Shown here piece by piece: positions 15,447-24,277 of a DNA stretch of 64,000 nucleotides. The DNA is taken from NCBI GenBank assembly GCA_934351835.1, contig CAKRJP010000002.1:1-64000 (forward strand), in the 5' to 3' direction. Source of the DNA: an uncultured Lachnospiraceae bacterium. Its GTDB lineage: Bacteria; Bacillota; Clostridia; Lachnospirales; Lachnospiraceae. Each line of letters starts with the position of its first letter. The first letter of the stretch is position 1. Position numbers and translations under genes: made by a program. The notes beneath the pieces are model-generated. The model was not told the DNA's origin. It was given only the letters and a program-made list of their open reading frames with translations, and searched no databases.

Positions 15447-17826
15447 ATAGTTTTTGCGCATAATATACCGATTGCATTGCATCCTTGCCATAAAAGTCTG
15501 CTCCAATCATGTCTGCATAGTCCTGATTTAATACAGCACCACCTACCATAACTTTGCAATCTGGCTTCTGTTCTCTTAATAATTTGATGGTATCCTCCAT
15601 ACTGACAACCGTAGTCGTCATAAGTGCGCTAAGTCCCACCAGACGCACATCTTCTTTGATTGCTGTTTCTACGATCAGTTCTGGTGGAACATCTTTTCCA
15701 AGATCAATGACATCAAAACTATAATTTTCTAATAATACTTTTACGATATTTTTACCGATATCGTGAATATCTCCTTTAACTGTCGCAAGGATGACCTTAT
15801 CTTTTGACTGACTGTCACTCTCTTCCTGGGACAGATTTTCTTTTAATACTGCAAATGCGATCTTCGCTGCATCCGCACTCATCAAAAGCTGCGGAAGAAA
15901 TACGGTTCCTTTCTCAAACCCTTTTCCTACCATGTCAAGAGCCGGAATCAAATGTTCATTGATGATTTCCAATGGCTGATACTCTTTTAAAAGTTCTCTT
16001 GCCGCATGATGAGCTTCTTCTTTCAGACCTTTTTCGATGGCTTTCTTAAGCGTCATCTCCTCGTTACCCTTTACTGCTGGTGCAGAAGTACTGGTCATAT
16101 TTCCGTATTTTTCAATATAAGCTTCACAATTTTTATCGTAGTTCATCAGTGCACAGTAAGAATACCAGGATTTCATCATATCCTCAGATGACGGGTTTAT
16201 GATACCGGCACTCAAACCGTTCTGCATCGCCATTGTATAGAAATTCGAGTTGACTGCCGGACGGTATGGAAGTCCAAAGGAAATGTTGGATACTCCAAGT
16301 ACCGTGCATACGCCGTAAGTTTCTCGGACTTTCTTAAGAGCCTCCAGAGTAATCTTTGCACCTTCCGGCTCGGAACTGATGGTCATGGCAAGGACATCGA
16401 TGACGATGTCTTTCTTATCAATGCCGTATTTTTTTGCCTCTTCGATGATTTTTCCGGCAATCTTCACTCGGCCATCAGCTGTCTGTGGAATTCCATCCTC
16501 ATCAATGGTAAGCCCGATCACAACACCACCATATTTTTTAATCAGCGGAAATACTTCGTCCATACATTCCTGCTTTCCATTGACAGAGTTTACCATCGGT
16601 TTACCATTATAAATACGCATGGCTGCTTCCATGGCTTCATCATCAACAGTATCAATCTGCAACGGAAGGCTTGTGACGCTCTGCAGTTCTGTTACGACCT
16701 GGCGCATTATAGCTACCTCATCAATATCCGGAAGCCCTACATTGACATCAAGGATATGTGCACCTTTTTCCTGTTGAGTGATTCCCTCTTTCAGGATATA
16801 GTCCATATCATTATCCTTTAACGCCTGTTTGAAACGTTTCTTACCGGTCGGGTTGATACGCTCTCCGATAATCATTGGTTGCCCACCCAAGATTACATAT
16901 TTTCCGTAAGAAGATACAATCGTAATCTCTTTTTTCTCCGGCTTTATAATCTCCATTCCTCTGGTTCTCTTTATCATTGCTTCGATATGTTCCGGTGTCG
17001 TACCACAACAACCACCGATGATACATCCACCTTTTTTTACAATCTTTTCCATCCATTCAGCGAACTCTTCCGGATCCACGTCATAGTAAACCTCCCCATC
17101 CCTCTGCTTTGGAAGACCTGCGTTCGGTTTTACTACCACCGGAATGGAAGTATATTCCATAATCTGTTCCAAGATCGGCATCATCTGCTCCGGGCCCATA
17201 CCACAGTTGATTCCCAATGCATCGACGCGCAATCCTTCTAACATTGCTACAACCGATGGAACATCTCCTCCTGTCAGAAGTTTTCCTTTATCATCAAAGA
17301 TCATAGTCGCAAATACCGGAAGATCTGTATTTTCCTTTGCTGCCAGTATCGCGGCTTTCACTTCGTAGGTATCGCTCATGGTCTCAATGTGAATCAGATC
17401 TGCCCCGGCCGCTTCACCGTAGCGCATTACTTCTGCAAATGCATCGTAAGCTTCTTCAAATGCCAGATCTCCCATCGGTTTTAACAATTTACCGGTCGGG
17501 CCCACATCCAGTGCAACATAGGTTTCTCTTCCATCGGTCACACCCGCTTTTGCACCCTCTCTTACATTGCGAATCGCCGCATCTACAATCTCTTTCAAGG
17601 AATATTTGGAATCATGAAATTTCAACGCATTCGCCCCGAAGGTATTCGCCAGCACGATCTCACTTCCTGCTTCAAAATATTGTCTGTGAATGTCTTTTAC
17701 TTCTTCTGCATGTTCGATATTCCAGACTTCCGGGAGTTCCCCAGGCTGTAATCCTTTTAACTGCAAAAGGGTTCCCATGCCGCCGTCAAAAAATATCAGT
17801 TCTTTTCCTATTCTGTCTTTTAACAT
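15430..17826 (-). CDS. metH: B12-dependent methionine synthase lacking the reactivation domain
   Basis: Transfers a methyl group from methyltetrahydrofolate through cobalamin to homocysteine. At 798 residues it has three of the four modules of E. coli MetH (1227): a homocysteine-binding barrel (1 to about 290; zinc cysteines in GINCG near 205 and GGCCGTT near 270), a pterin-binding barrel (about 315-570; MIIGERINPTGKKRF at its start) and a cobalamin domain (about 590-795) with DIHDIG near 685, whose histidine binds cobalt. The fourth, SAM-dependent reactivation module is absent and is encoded by the next gene upstream (17849-18496). No cobalamin or SAM riboswitch is visible upstream. Start ATG 17826 has GGAA at 8 bases. 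Confidence 0.95.
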   Translation of the reverse strand: MLKDRIGKELIFFDGGMGTLLQLKGLQPGELPEVWNIEHAEEVKDIHRQYFEAGSEIVLANTFGANALKFHDSKYSLKEIVDAAIRNVREGAKAGVTDGRETYVALDVGPTGKLLKPMGDLAFEEAYDAFAEVMRYGEAAGADLIHIETMSDTYEVKAAILAAKENTDLPVFATMIFDDKGKLLTGGDVPSVVAMLEGLRVDALGINCGMGPEQMMPILEQIMEYTSIPVVVKPNAGLPKQRDGEVYYDVDPEEFAEWMEKIVKKGGCIIGGCCGTTPEHIEAMIKRTRGMEIIKPEKKEITIVSSYGKYVILGGQPMIIGERINPTGKKRFKQALKDNDMDYILKEGITQQEKGAHILDVNVGLPDIDEVAIMRQVVTELQSVTSLPLQIDTVDDEAMEAAMRIYNGKPMVNSVNGKQECMDEVFPLIKKYGGVVIGLTIDEDGIPQTADGRVKIAGKIIEEAKKYGIDKKDIVIDVLAMTISSEPEGAKITLEALKKVRETYGVCTVLGVSNISFGLPYRPAVNSNFYTMAMQNGLSAGIINPSSEDMMKSWYSYCALMNYDKNCEAYIEKYGNMTSTSAPAVKGNEEMTLKKAIEKGLKEEAHHAARELLKEYQPLEIINEHLIPALDMVGKGFEKGTVFLPQLLMSADAAKIAFAVLKENLSQEESDSQSKDKVILATVKGDIHDIGKNIVKVLLENYSFDVIDLGKDVPPELIVETAIKEDVRLVGLSALMTTTVVSMEDTIKLLREQKPDCKVMVGGAVLNQDYADMIGADFYGKDAMQSVYYAQKLFEKDA

Positions 17827-17848
17827 CTATATGTTCCTTTCATCTTCT

Positions 17849-18496
17849 CTAAGTTGTTCTTCTATATTCACAGTCTGTTTTTGCACAGGCTTCGCAGCCT
17901 TTAACGGTACAGATCCGTTTCGTCTCACTGATGCCGATCACCGCCGTTACAGATTTGCTCGGCGACAGCATCAGGCTGTCGGTCACAGTAAGGCCAATCT
18001 TCTTCGATGCTTCTATCATACGGCCAATCATCGTTTGATGCTCGATGGAAAAATCTCCGTATCCCGGGCTGAATCTTGGTCTCAGATATAAATTTTCTTT
18101 CATAAACTGATCTGCCATCTGCTCTTGCCATCGGTCCAGTTCTTCTTCTAACATAGCAGCACCACACGCCTGCAATACTACCACTCTGGCCATATCTGTC
18201 AGTGAATATTTGCGTATCAGCATATCTACTCCGGTTCCCAGTGTCGCACCAAGAACAATCGCCCGGTCACAGCCTTTTAAGTTTCTGCTTAAATTTTTAC
18301 TTTCAATCTTAAGTTTTCCAATCGTCAAGTGTCCATCTTTCTCCATAGATACGTCAAAAATGCGATAGACGATTTTCATACGCCCGACCTGATCTAATTC
18401 CCGAAAAGAATCTTCGACCAGGTCCAGTGTATGACTGTCTACCGCATGATTTCCATAACCAAGATAACGAACTGCTTCTTTTGTCCTTGTATCCAT
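17849..18496 (-). CDS. Methionine synthase reactivation domain protein (split MetH C-terminus)
   Basis: A 215-residue protein matching the AdoMet-binding activation domain of MetH, which reductively remethylates inactive cob(II)alamin. The diagnostic RPxxxxGYGDFS motif (RPRFSPGYGDFS near residue 132) is visible, followed by a segment with LSPSKSVTAVIGIS near 185 and a C-terminal cysteine group (CTVKGCEACAKTDC near 198-211) that full-length MetH lacks. It lies 22 bases upstream of metH in the same direction, so the two are surely co-expressed and interact in trans. ATG 18496 was chosen because AAGGA lies 6 bases upstream; the longer frame to 18517 is not supported. Confidence 0.9.
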   Translation of the reverse strand: MDTRTKEAVRYLGYGNHAVDSHTLDLVEDSFRELDQVGRMKIVYRIFDVSMEKDGHLTIGKLKIESKNLSRNLKGCDRAIVLGATLGTGVDMLIRKYSLTDMARVVVLQACGAAMLEEELDRWQEQMADQFMKENLYLRPRFSPGYGDFSIEHQTMIGRMIEASKKIGLTVTDSLMLSPSKSVTAVIGISETKRICTVKGCEACAKTDCEYRRTT

Positions 18497-18541
18497 AATT
18501 ATTCCTTTGAAAATCACATCAGTTCTAATCTCTTGTAGTCT

Positions 18542-19981
18542 TTACAACAAGCTGTTATATAATGCCTCATACTGTTTTGCAGAGTTTTTCCATGAAAAGT
18601 CCTTATTCATGGCCCGCTCTACAATTTTATTCCAGTCACGCTTTTTGTCATAATAAATTTGTTCTGCATAACGTACGGTTGCCATCATCTCATGTGCATT
18701 ATAGTTGGTAAAGCTAAATCCGGTTCCGGTCTTCTCATATTCGTTGTATGGTTCTACCGTATCACGGAGCCCTCCGGTCTCTCTTACAATCGGGACTGTA
18801 CCATAACGGAGACTCATCAGCTGACTGAGTCCACACGGTTCAAATAACGATGGCATCAGGAATGCATCACAGGATGCGTATACTTTATGGGACATCTGCT
18901 CTGAATAATAGATATTGGCAGATACTTTGCCCGGATATTTCCATGCAAAATGGCGGAACATATTCTCATACTGTTCTTCACCGGTTCCCAGTGCCACGAT
19001 CTGGATATTGTCCTGGCATAACTCATCCATCACATAAGCAACCAGATCGAATCCCTTCTGGTCTGTCAGGCGGGATACAATACCGATCATCATAATACGG
19101 TGATCTTCTTCTAATCCCAGTTCTTTCTGCAGTGCGATCTTATTTTTCACTTTCATCTTGCGGAAGTTATCGACTGTATAATTCTTCTCAATGTTCGGGT
19201 CTGTGGCAGGATCAAATTCCGTATAATCGATTCCATTTACAATACCCGACAGACAATTAGATCTTGCATTCATCAGTCCGTCTAAACGCTCCCCGTAGAA
19301 CGGAGTCTTGATTTCCTCTGCGTAAGAATTGCTGACAGTCGTCACCAGATCTGCATAAACGATTCCACCCTTTAAGTAATTGGCATCCTCATATGCCTCC
19401 AACTTATCCGGTGCGAAATAATACTGTGGAAGGCCGGTAATATCGCGGACTCTCTTCGGATCCCAGGTTCCCTGGAACTTAAGATTATGTATCGTCATGA
19501 TTGTCTTGATTCCACGATAATATTCGTTACCATATCTGAAATTGTCCAGATAAACCGGAATCAGTCCTGTCTGCCAGTCATGGCAATGAATGATGTCTGG
19601 TCTGAAATCAATAAGTGGCAGTGCACTTAAAACGGCCTTTGAAAAGAATGCAAATTTTTCAATGTCTGCATACATATCGCCGTAAGGTGCAAATCCATTA
19701 AAATAATACTCATTGTCTATAAAATAAAATGTAATGCCCTGATACTCATATTCTAAAACACCTACATACTGTTTTCTCCAGTTTAAATCCATATAAAAAT
19801 GAGTCTTATACGCCAGCTTTTCTTTCCATTCTTCTTTCATACACATATATTTCGGCAACATTACACGCACATCAAACTCTTCTTTGTCGAAATATTTCGG
19901 AAGTGAACCGGCTACATCGGCCAGTCCTCCGGTTTTGATAAAAGGTACCGCTTCTGAAGATGCAAATAATATCTTTTTCAT
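18542..19981 (-). CDS. glgA: Glycogen synthase (ADP-glucose, GT5)
   Basis: Elongates alpha-1,4-glucan from ADP-glucose; clostridia commonly build glycogen before sporulation. The 479 residues match the family (about 475-485). The ADP-glucose-binding KTGGLADVAGSLPK motif is at residues 17-30, the conserved HCHDWQT near 140, and the C-terminal glycosyltransferase element with EPCGLSQLMSLRYGT near 380-394. The other glycogen genes (glgB, glgC, glgD) are not adjacent. GGAGG lies 7 bases before ATG 19981, and a TATAAT hexamer at 20012-20017 (minus) with a poor -35 could be its promoter. The gene lies directly downstream of spo0A. Confidence 0.96.
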   Translation of the reverse strand: MKKILFASSEAVPFIKTGGLADVAGSLPKYFDKEEFDVRVMLPKYMCMKEEWKEKLAYKTHFYMDLNWRKQYVGVLEYEYQGITFYFIDNEYYFNGFAPYGDMYADIEKFAFFSKAVLSALPLIDFRPDIIHCHDWQTGLIPVYLDNFRYGNEYYRGIKTIMTIHNLKFQGTWDPKRVRDITGLPQYYFAPDKLEAYEDANYLKGGIVYADLVTTVSNSYAEEIKTPFYGERLDGLMNARSNCLSGIVNGIDYTEFDPATDPNIEKNYTVDNFRKMKVKNKIALQKELGLEEDHRIMMIGIVSRLTDQKGFDLVAYVMDELCQDNIQIVALGTGEEQYENMFRHFAWKYPGKVSANIYYSEQMSHKVYASCDAFLMPSLFEPCGLSQLMSLRYGTVPIVRETGGLRDTVEPYNEYEKTGTGFSFTNYNAHEMMATVRYAEQIYYDKKRDWNKIVERAMNKDFSWKNSAKQYEALYNSLL

Positions 19982-20043
19982 TGCATTTCCTCCTTAAAAT
20001 TATATATATTCATTATAACTTATTTTTTTTCAGAAAGAAAGCC

Positions 20044-20835
20044 TTATCTATTTTTATATTCCAAACGGATTGTATCTGCAATCAGTGCGATAAATTCAGA
20101 ATTCGTAGGTTTCCCTTTCCGGTTGCTTACCGTATATCCAAACAGCTCATCAAGCGTATCCAGCTTGCCTCTGCTCCATGCCACTTCGATTGCATGCCGG
20201 ATGGCTCTTTCCACACGGCTTGGCGTAGTCTGGAACTTCTTTGCAATCTCCGGATATAATACTTTTGTAATTGCATTTAAGACTTCCATATCGTTAATCG
20301 CCATTATGATTGCTTCTCTGAGATAGTGATACCCTTTGATATGTGCCGGAATTCCAATCTCATGAATCATATCTGTTACTTTGGTTTCCAGATTCAGTTC
20401 CGGTTTTAAATTTTTATTCTCAAATTCTCCTCCGCTTATTTTTAATTCGTTTCGAATGACTGCATTCGTATGCTTGATCCGATTAAGGATCATGTCATTG
20501 TGAAATGGTTTCAAAATATAATAACTTGCTCCTTTTTTGAAGGCATCTTCTGTGATCCGCTCCTGTCCCACTGCAGAAACGACAATGAAATCGGGATGTT
20601 TTTTCATTTCCTTATCCCGGTTCACCATCTCCATCACACTCAGACCATCCATTTTCGGCATAATCAGATCTAACAGTACGACATCTGGTTGTTTTTCACG
20701 AATCATCTGGTATGCAGCTTCCCCGTTATTCGCTTTGCCTACCAGATTTAATTCTTTATCGCTGTCTATAATTTCGCCAAGTAAATCTAAAATTCTTTCG
20801 TTGTCGTCGGCTATTGCTACATTAATCTCACTCAT
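20044..20835 (-). CDS. spo0A: Stage 0 sporulation protein A, response regulator
   Basis: The master transcription factor for entry into sporulation. The 263 residues have an N-terminal receiver domain (about 1-120: acidic pair in IADDNERIL, phospho-acceptor Asp in VVLLDLIMPKMDG near 54, conserved Lys in YYILKPF near 104) and the C-terminal Spo0A DNA-binding domain (about 150-263) with the recognition-helix region AIRHAIEVAWSRGKLD. Start ATG 20835 (MSEINVAIADD) was chosen over the frame from 20862 because receiver domains begin there. It lies next to spoIVB, the order conserved in Bacilli and Clostridia. A sigma-A-like promoter flanked by 0A-box-like repeats lies upstream. Confidence 0.97.
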   Translation of the reverse strand: MSEINVAIADDNERILDLLGEIIDSDKELNLVGKANNGEAAYQMIREKQPDVVLLDLIMPKMDGLSVMEMVNRDKEMKKHPDFIVVSAVGQERITEDAFKKGASYYILKPFHNDMILNRIKHTNAVIRNELKISGGEFENKNLKPELNLETKVTDMIHEIGIPAHIKGYHYLREAIIMAINDMEVLNAITKVLYPEIAKKFQTTPSRVERAIRHAIEVAWSRGKLDTLDELFGYTVSNRKGKPTNSEFIALIADTIRLEYKNR

Positions 20836-20879
20836 TTTACCTAATGCCTCCTTTACTAACATGAAAACCGTTGTGACAA

Positions 20880-20908
20880 ATTATATAATCATAATTGTTG
20901 TAATTCAA
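20880..20908 (-). promoter_or_regulatory. Sigma-A-like promoter of spo0A
   Basis: TTGAAT (20903-20908), a 17-base spacer and a perfect TATAAT (20880-20885) on minus. Just downstream is TTTGTCACA, one base off the 0A-box core. Confidence 0.55.
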
Positions 20909-20916
20909 GAAATTAT

Positions 20917-20944
20917 TGTCGTAAAAATCTGACACTATACGACA
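20917..20944. promoter_or_regulatory. Inverted 0A-box-like repeat upstream of spo0A
   Basis: TGTCGTA (20917-20923) and TACGACA (20938-20944) are 7-bp perfect inverted repeats. Each differs by one base from the TGTCGAA core bound by Spo0A. They sit immediately upstream of the spo0A -35 box. Confidence 0.4.
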
Positions 20945-20953
20945 GTTTTTGAA

Positions 20954-22027
20954 TTATTCGTCATTTTCCAGCATATTTTCTATAAATATACCATAACCCT
21001 TCGACGCATTTTGAACGAATACATGTGTGACAGCACCCGCCATTTTCCCATTCTGAATGATAGGACTTCCGCTCATTCCCTGTATGATTCCCCCGGTAAG
21101 ACGCAGAAGTTTCGGATCCGTCACTTCAATCTCCAGACCCTTATTTACTTCTTTCGTGTGTGTGTCAATTTTTGTAATACGAATTTCATAATCTTTTACT
21201 TCCCCGTTAATAGAACACCGTATCTTGGCAGGTCCTTCTTTTATCTCTTCTTTTTTCATAATTTTCATCGGTGTCTGCTCTTTAAAAAGACTGTCAACAC
21301 GGTCGATTGTTCCATAAATACCATTTTCTGTATTTTTAGTAATCGTTCCCAGAATATTATAGCGGTTGTAGACAATGATCCCCTCCATTCCACCCGGAGT
21401 TCCGCTCGTTCCCTTTTCTACGCTCCTGATGCTGGTGTCATAGACTTTTCCCTCGGAGATTTCTAAGAGTTTACTGGTATCCATATCATGGATTCCATGT
21501 CCCAGCGCACCAAATTTACAATCCGAACACAGATATGTGATAGTGCCAAGTCCCTGCGTATTATCCCTCACCCAGATTCCTAATTTACTTTTATTCTCTA
21601 CGTCCAACACAGGCTTGATCCGTACATTAATATAATTGTTTTTTCTCCGGATTCTTAATACGACTTCCTCTCCATTATTCTTTTTCATCTCACCTAACAA
21701 CTCGCTTTTCTCTGAGATTTCTTTTCTGTTAAACGCTATGATATAGTCCCCGGATTTGACCAGATGCGCTGCCGGTTCATAAGTCATTCCATCATTTCCG
21801 GTCACTTCATCTGTTCCCAGTACCATAATTCCATCTGTTTCAAGATAAATTCCAATCGGCATGCCTCCCGGGATCACCATATCTTCCGAACTTGTATTTG
21901 CATTTACCGCCTTCCGTATCTGTGCCTGTTTTTTTTCTATAAGATAATATCCACTCCCAAAAACAAGGACAGTCAGACAGATCACTGATATAATATTGTA
22001 ATATCTTCTCCATTTTTTCCCTCTCAT
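20954..22027 (-). CDS. spoIVB: SpoIVB serine peptidase (S55)
   Basis: A forespore-made, secreted PDZ serine protease that triggers pro-sigma-K processing across the intermembrane space. The 357 residues have an N-terminal membrane anchor (about 12-32), a PDZ-like region (about 85-140) and the S55 catalytic domain, with GALGHGIHD near 180 (catalytic His) and QGMSGSPIIQNGK near 317 (nucleophile Ser). Start ATG 22027 was chosen (MRGKKWRRYY, a positively charged end before the anchor) with a GGGGG ribosome site; the frame to 22090 would run through the recN terminator. Because that terminator lies between recN and spoIVB, it should be transcribed from its own forespore promoter, which I could not identify. 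Confidence 0.95.
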   Translation of the reverse strand: MRGKKWRRYYNIISVICLTVLVFGSGYYLIEKKQAQIRKAVNANTSSEDMVIPGGMPIGIYLETDGIMVLGTDEVTGNDGMTYEPAAHLVKSGDYIIAFNRKEISEKSELLGEMKKNNGEEVVLRIRRKNNYINVRIKPVLDVENKSKLGIWVRDNTQGLGTITYLCSDCKFGALGHGIHDMDTSKLLEISEGKVYDTSIRSVEKGTSGTPGGMEGIIVYNRYNILGTITKNTENGIYGTIDRVDSLFKEQTPMKIMKKEEIKEGPAKIRCSINGEVKDYEIRITKIDTHTKEVNKGLEIEVTDPKLLRLTGGIIQGMSGSPIIQNGKMAGAVTHVFVQNASKGYGIFIENMLENDE

Positions 22028-22072
22028 TTCTACGCCCCCTAATATCAAAATCACCGAAAGTGTCACCGGCAC

Positions 22073-22113
22073 ACAAAAAAAGATAGACATCTCTTATCTG
22101 AGATATCTATCTT
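22073..22113 (-). terminator. Intrinsic terminator of the nusB-recN operon
   Basis: AAGATAGATATCTC and GAGATGTCTATCTT (minus strand; one mismatch; arms about 22100-22113 and 22080-22093) are followed by a run of seven T. It lies about 33 bases past the recN stop. Confidence 0.85.
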
Positions 22114-22145
22114 ATTATGTGGATTTTCAATTTGTTTAATCTGGG

Positions 22146-23816
22146 TTATTTTGTCTGTTTTGCAAGACTTTTCATCTCGGCAGCATTCTGAAGAACCGCA
22201 TCTGTAATCTTCGCGCCACCAAGAATCCTTGCCAGTTCTGCGATACTCTCTTTCTGATTTAATAAATGAATACCTGTTCTGGTAATTCCGTCAATGGTTT
22301 CTTTTTTAATCATATAATGGGCATCCGCCATCGCAGCGATCTGTGCCAAATGTGTGATACAGATGACCTGATGTTTCTTTCCGATAATTGCCATCTGCTC
22401 CGATACTTTCTGTGCAGTCCTTCCACTGATACCAACATCAATCTCGTCAAAAATCAATGTCTCGATGGCATCGCGATCTGCCATGACCGTCTTGATTGCC
22501 AGCATGACACGGGAAAGCTCACCACCGGAGGCAACATTTATCAGTGGTCTGAGTGGCTGACCTGGATTTAATGTAATCATAAATTCCACGTCATCAATTC
22601 CATCAGAAGTATAATTCGCTGTTCTCTGGAAACTGATCTTAAACTTCACTTCCTCGAAATTCAAATCTTTCAGGCGTTCTTCCACTGCCTCTTCCAGAAT
22701 TTCTGACTGATTTTGCCTAATTTTTGAAAGGCTTACAGATACTTTTTCCAATTCTTTTTCTGCCTGTTTAAATTCTGCCCGAAGATTCTCAAGATATGTA
22801 TCGTAATCTTCCAGAACCGTGATCCGCTCTTCTTTTTCTTTTTGGTAATCTAATATTTCTTCAATTGTATTTCCATATTTTGTCTTTAAATGATTAATTT
22901 CATTCAGACGATTTTCTACATTGTAAAAATCCTCTTCCGAGTATTCCAGAGAACTGCTGTACTCCGCTAATTCTCTGTTAAAATCATTTAACAGTCCATC
23001 AATCTCTGCAAGCTGTCCGTAAAGTTCTTTTGCCTTCTCATCGTAATCTGTCACTTCCGCAAACGCTCGAAGTGCTCTGCTGATCTCCTCGCTGGCATTT
23101 GTATTGCCCTCACTGGTGTAAGAATATGCTTCTCCCACAGCCTCCGTGATTTTTTTTCCATTGACCATAAAACGATAGTTTTCTTCCAGTGCTTCATCTT
23201 CGCCCGTTTGAAGATTCGCACTTTCAATCTCTTCTACCTCAAAACGTAAGAAAGAAAGTTCTTTTGCCCGTTCTCCCTCATCGGAAGTTTCTTCTTTTAA
23301 TTTTTTTTCTAATGCACGATACTTCCGATAAACCTCTTGCACCTGTTCTTTTTCATTTTTTATCTCATCATGAGCATAAGCATCTACGATCCCCAGATGG
23401 TTCTTTTTATATAAGAGAGACTGATGTTCGTGCTGACCATGAATATCAATCAATATAGATGCTACACTCTTAAGAACAGCCATCGTTACAGTCTCACCGT
23501 TGATCCGGCTGATACTACGTCCCGACATCAGACGTCTGGAAAGTGTAATCATTCCTTCCTCAGGATAAATATCCATTGTCTCTAACAACTTCTGCTCTTT
23601 TTCACCCACCCGAAAAGAAAGCTCTACCAGTCCGTACTGTGCTCCCTCTCTGATGATATCCTTTGTAAATCTTCCACCAAGTGCAAGGTTCACAGATCCC
23701 AAAATAATAGATTTACCTGCACCGGTTTCTCCTGTCAGTATATTGAGTCCATCTTTAAACTCTACCTCGATCTCATCGATCAATGCCAGATTCTTTACAT
23801 GTAAATTCTGTAACAT
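22146..23816 (-). CDS. recN: DNA repair protein RecN
   Basis: An SMC-like ATPase that acts early in double-strand-break repair by recombination. The 556 residues fit the family (about 550-575). The N-terminal Walker A GETGAGKSIILGS is near residue 30, a central coiled coil covers about 150-360, and the C-terminal ABC signature (SGGELSRVMLAIK near 427) and Walker B (ETLIFDEIDVGISG near 453) are intact. AGGAGG precedes ATG 23816 at 6 bases. argR ends 8 bases upstream, so it is the last gene of the long operon, as in B. subtilis (ahrC-recN). Confidence 0.97.
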   Translation of the reverse strand: MLQNLHVKNLALIDEIEVEFKDGLNILTGETGAGKSIILGSVNLALGGRFTKDIIREGAQYGLVELSFRVGEKEQKLLETMDIYPEEGMITLSRRLMSGRSISRINGETVTMAVLKSVASILIDIHGQHEHQSLLYKKNHLGIVDAYAHDEIKNEKEQVQEVYRKYRALEKKLKEETSDEGERAKELSFLRFEVEEIESANLQTGEDEALEENYRFMVNGKKITEAVGEAYSYTSEGNTNASEEISRALRAFAEVTDYDEKAKELYGQLAEIDGLLNDFNRELAEYSSSLEYSEEDFYNVENRLNEINHLKTKYGNTIEEILDYQKEKEERITVLEDYDTYLENLRAEFKQAEKELEKVSVSLSKIRQNQSEILEEAVEERLKDLNFEEVKFKISFQRTANYTSDGIDDVEFMITLNPGQPLRPLINVASGGELSRVMLAIKTVMADRDAIETLIFDEIDVGISGRTAQKVSEQMAIIGKKHQVICITHLAQIAAMADAHYMIKKETIDGITRTGIHLLNQKESIAELARILGGAKITDAVLQNAAEMKSLAKQTK

Positions 23817-23824
23817 ACTGCCTC

Positions 23825-24274
23825 CTACAAGACGATCTTACGGATCTTATCCATCACGGTCACTGTATCTTCTGCACTTCTGATTGCACACATGACAGTA
23901 TCATCCCCCGCAATACATCCTACAACTTCATTCCATTTCAACGCATCAATTGCTGCCGCAACAGCCATTGCCATTCCGGAAACCGTCTTTACTACTAAGA
24001 TATTTTGTGCCATATCCATAGAGATAAAACCTTCTCTTAATACTCGAATATAACGTTCGCTCATTAAATTTTCATTTTCCTGTCTTGCCACATAACGCTG
24101 TCTTCCATTCTCTGCCGGTACCTTTGTTAGTTTCAAGTTGCGAATATCTCTCGATACCGTTGCCTGCGTGACTTTAAAACCTTCTTTATTCAGATATTCT
24201 GCCAGTTCTTCCTGTGTCCCGATCTGATAGGTATTGATTAATTCTATAATCTTAGCATGTCTGTTTATTTTCAT
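23825..24274 (-). CDS. argR: Arginine repressor ArgR/AhrC
   Basis: An arginine-dependent DNA-binding hexamer that represses arginine synthesis and activates catabolism. The 149 residues match the family. The N-terminal winged helix (about 1-70) contains the recognition element TQATVSRDIRNLKLTKVP near 37-54. The C-terminal oligomerisation and arginine-binding domain contains GCIAGDDTVMCAIRS near 118-132, in which the double Asp binds arginine. It sits between nadK (3 bases) and recN (8 bases), as in many Firmicutes. The argD-type gene at 8.1 kb is a plausible target, although no clear ARG box was found there. Confidence 0.96.
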   Translation of the reverse strand: MKINRHAKIIELINTYQIGTQEELAEYLNKEGFKVTQATVSRDIRNLKLTKVPAENGRQRYVARQENENLMSERYIRVLREGFISMDMAQNILVVKTVSGMAMAVAAAIDALKWNEVVGCIAGDDTVMCAIRSAEDTVTVMDKIRKIVL

Positions 24275-24277
24275 TGA

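Noticed and set aside
18497..18541. A possible SAM or cobalamin riboswitch upstream of split metH.
   Set aside because: Only 45 bases separate it from glgA and no riboswitch core is visible.
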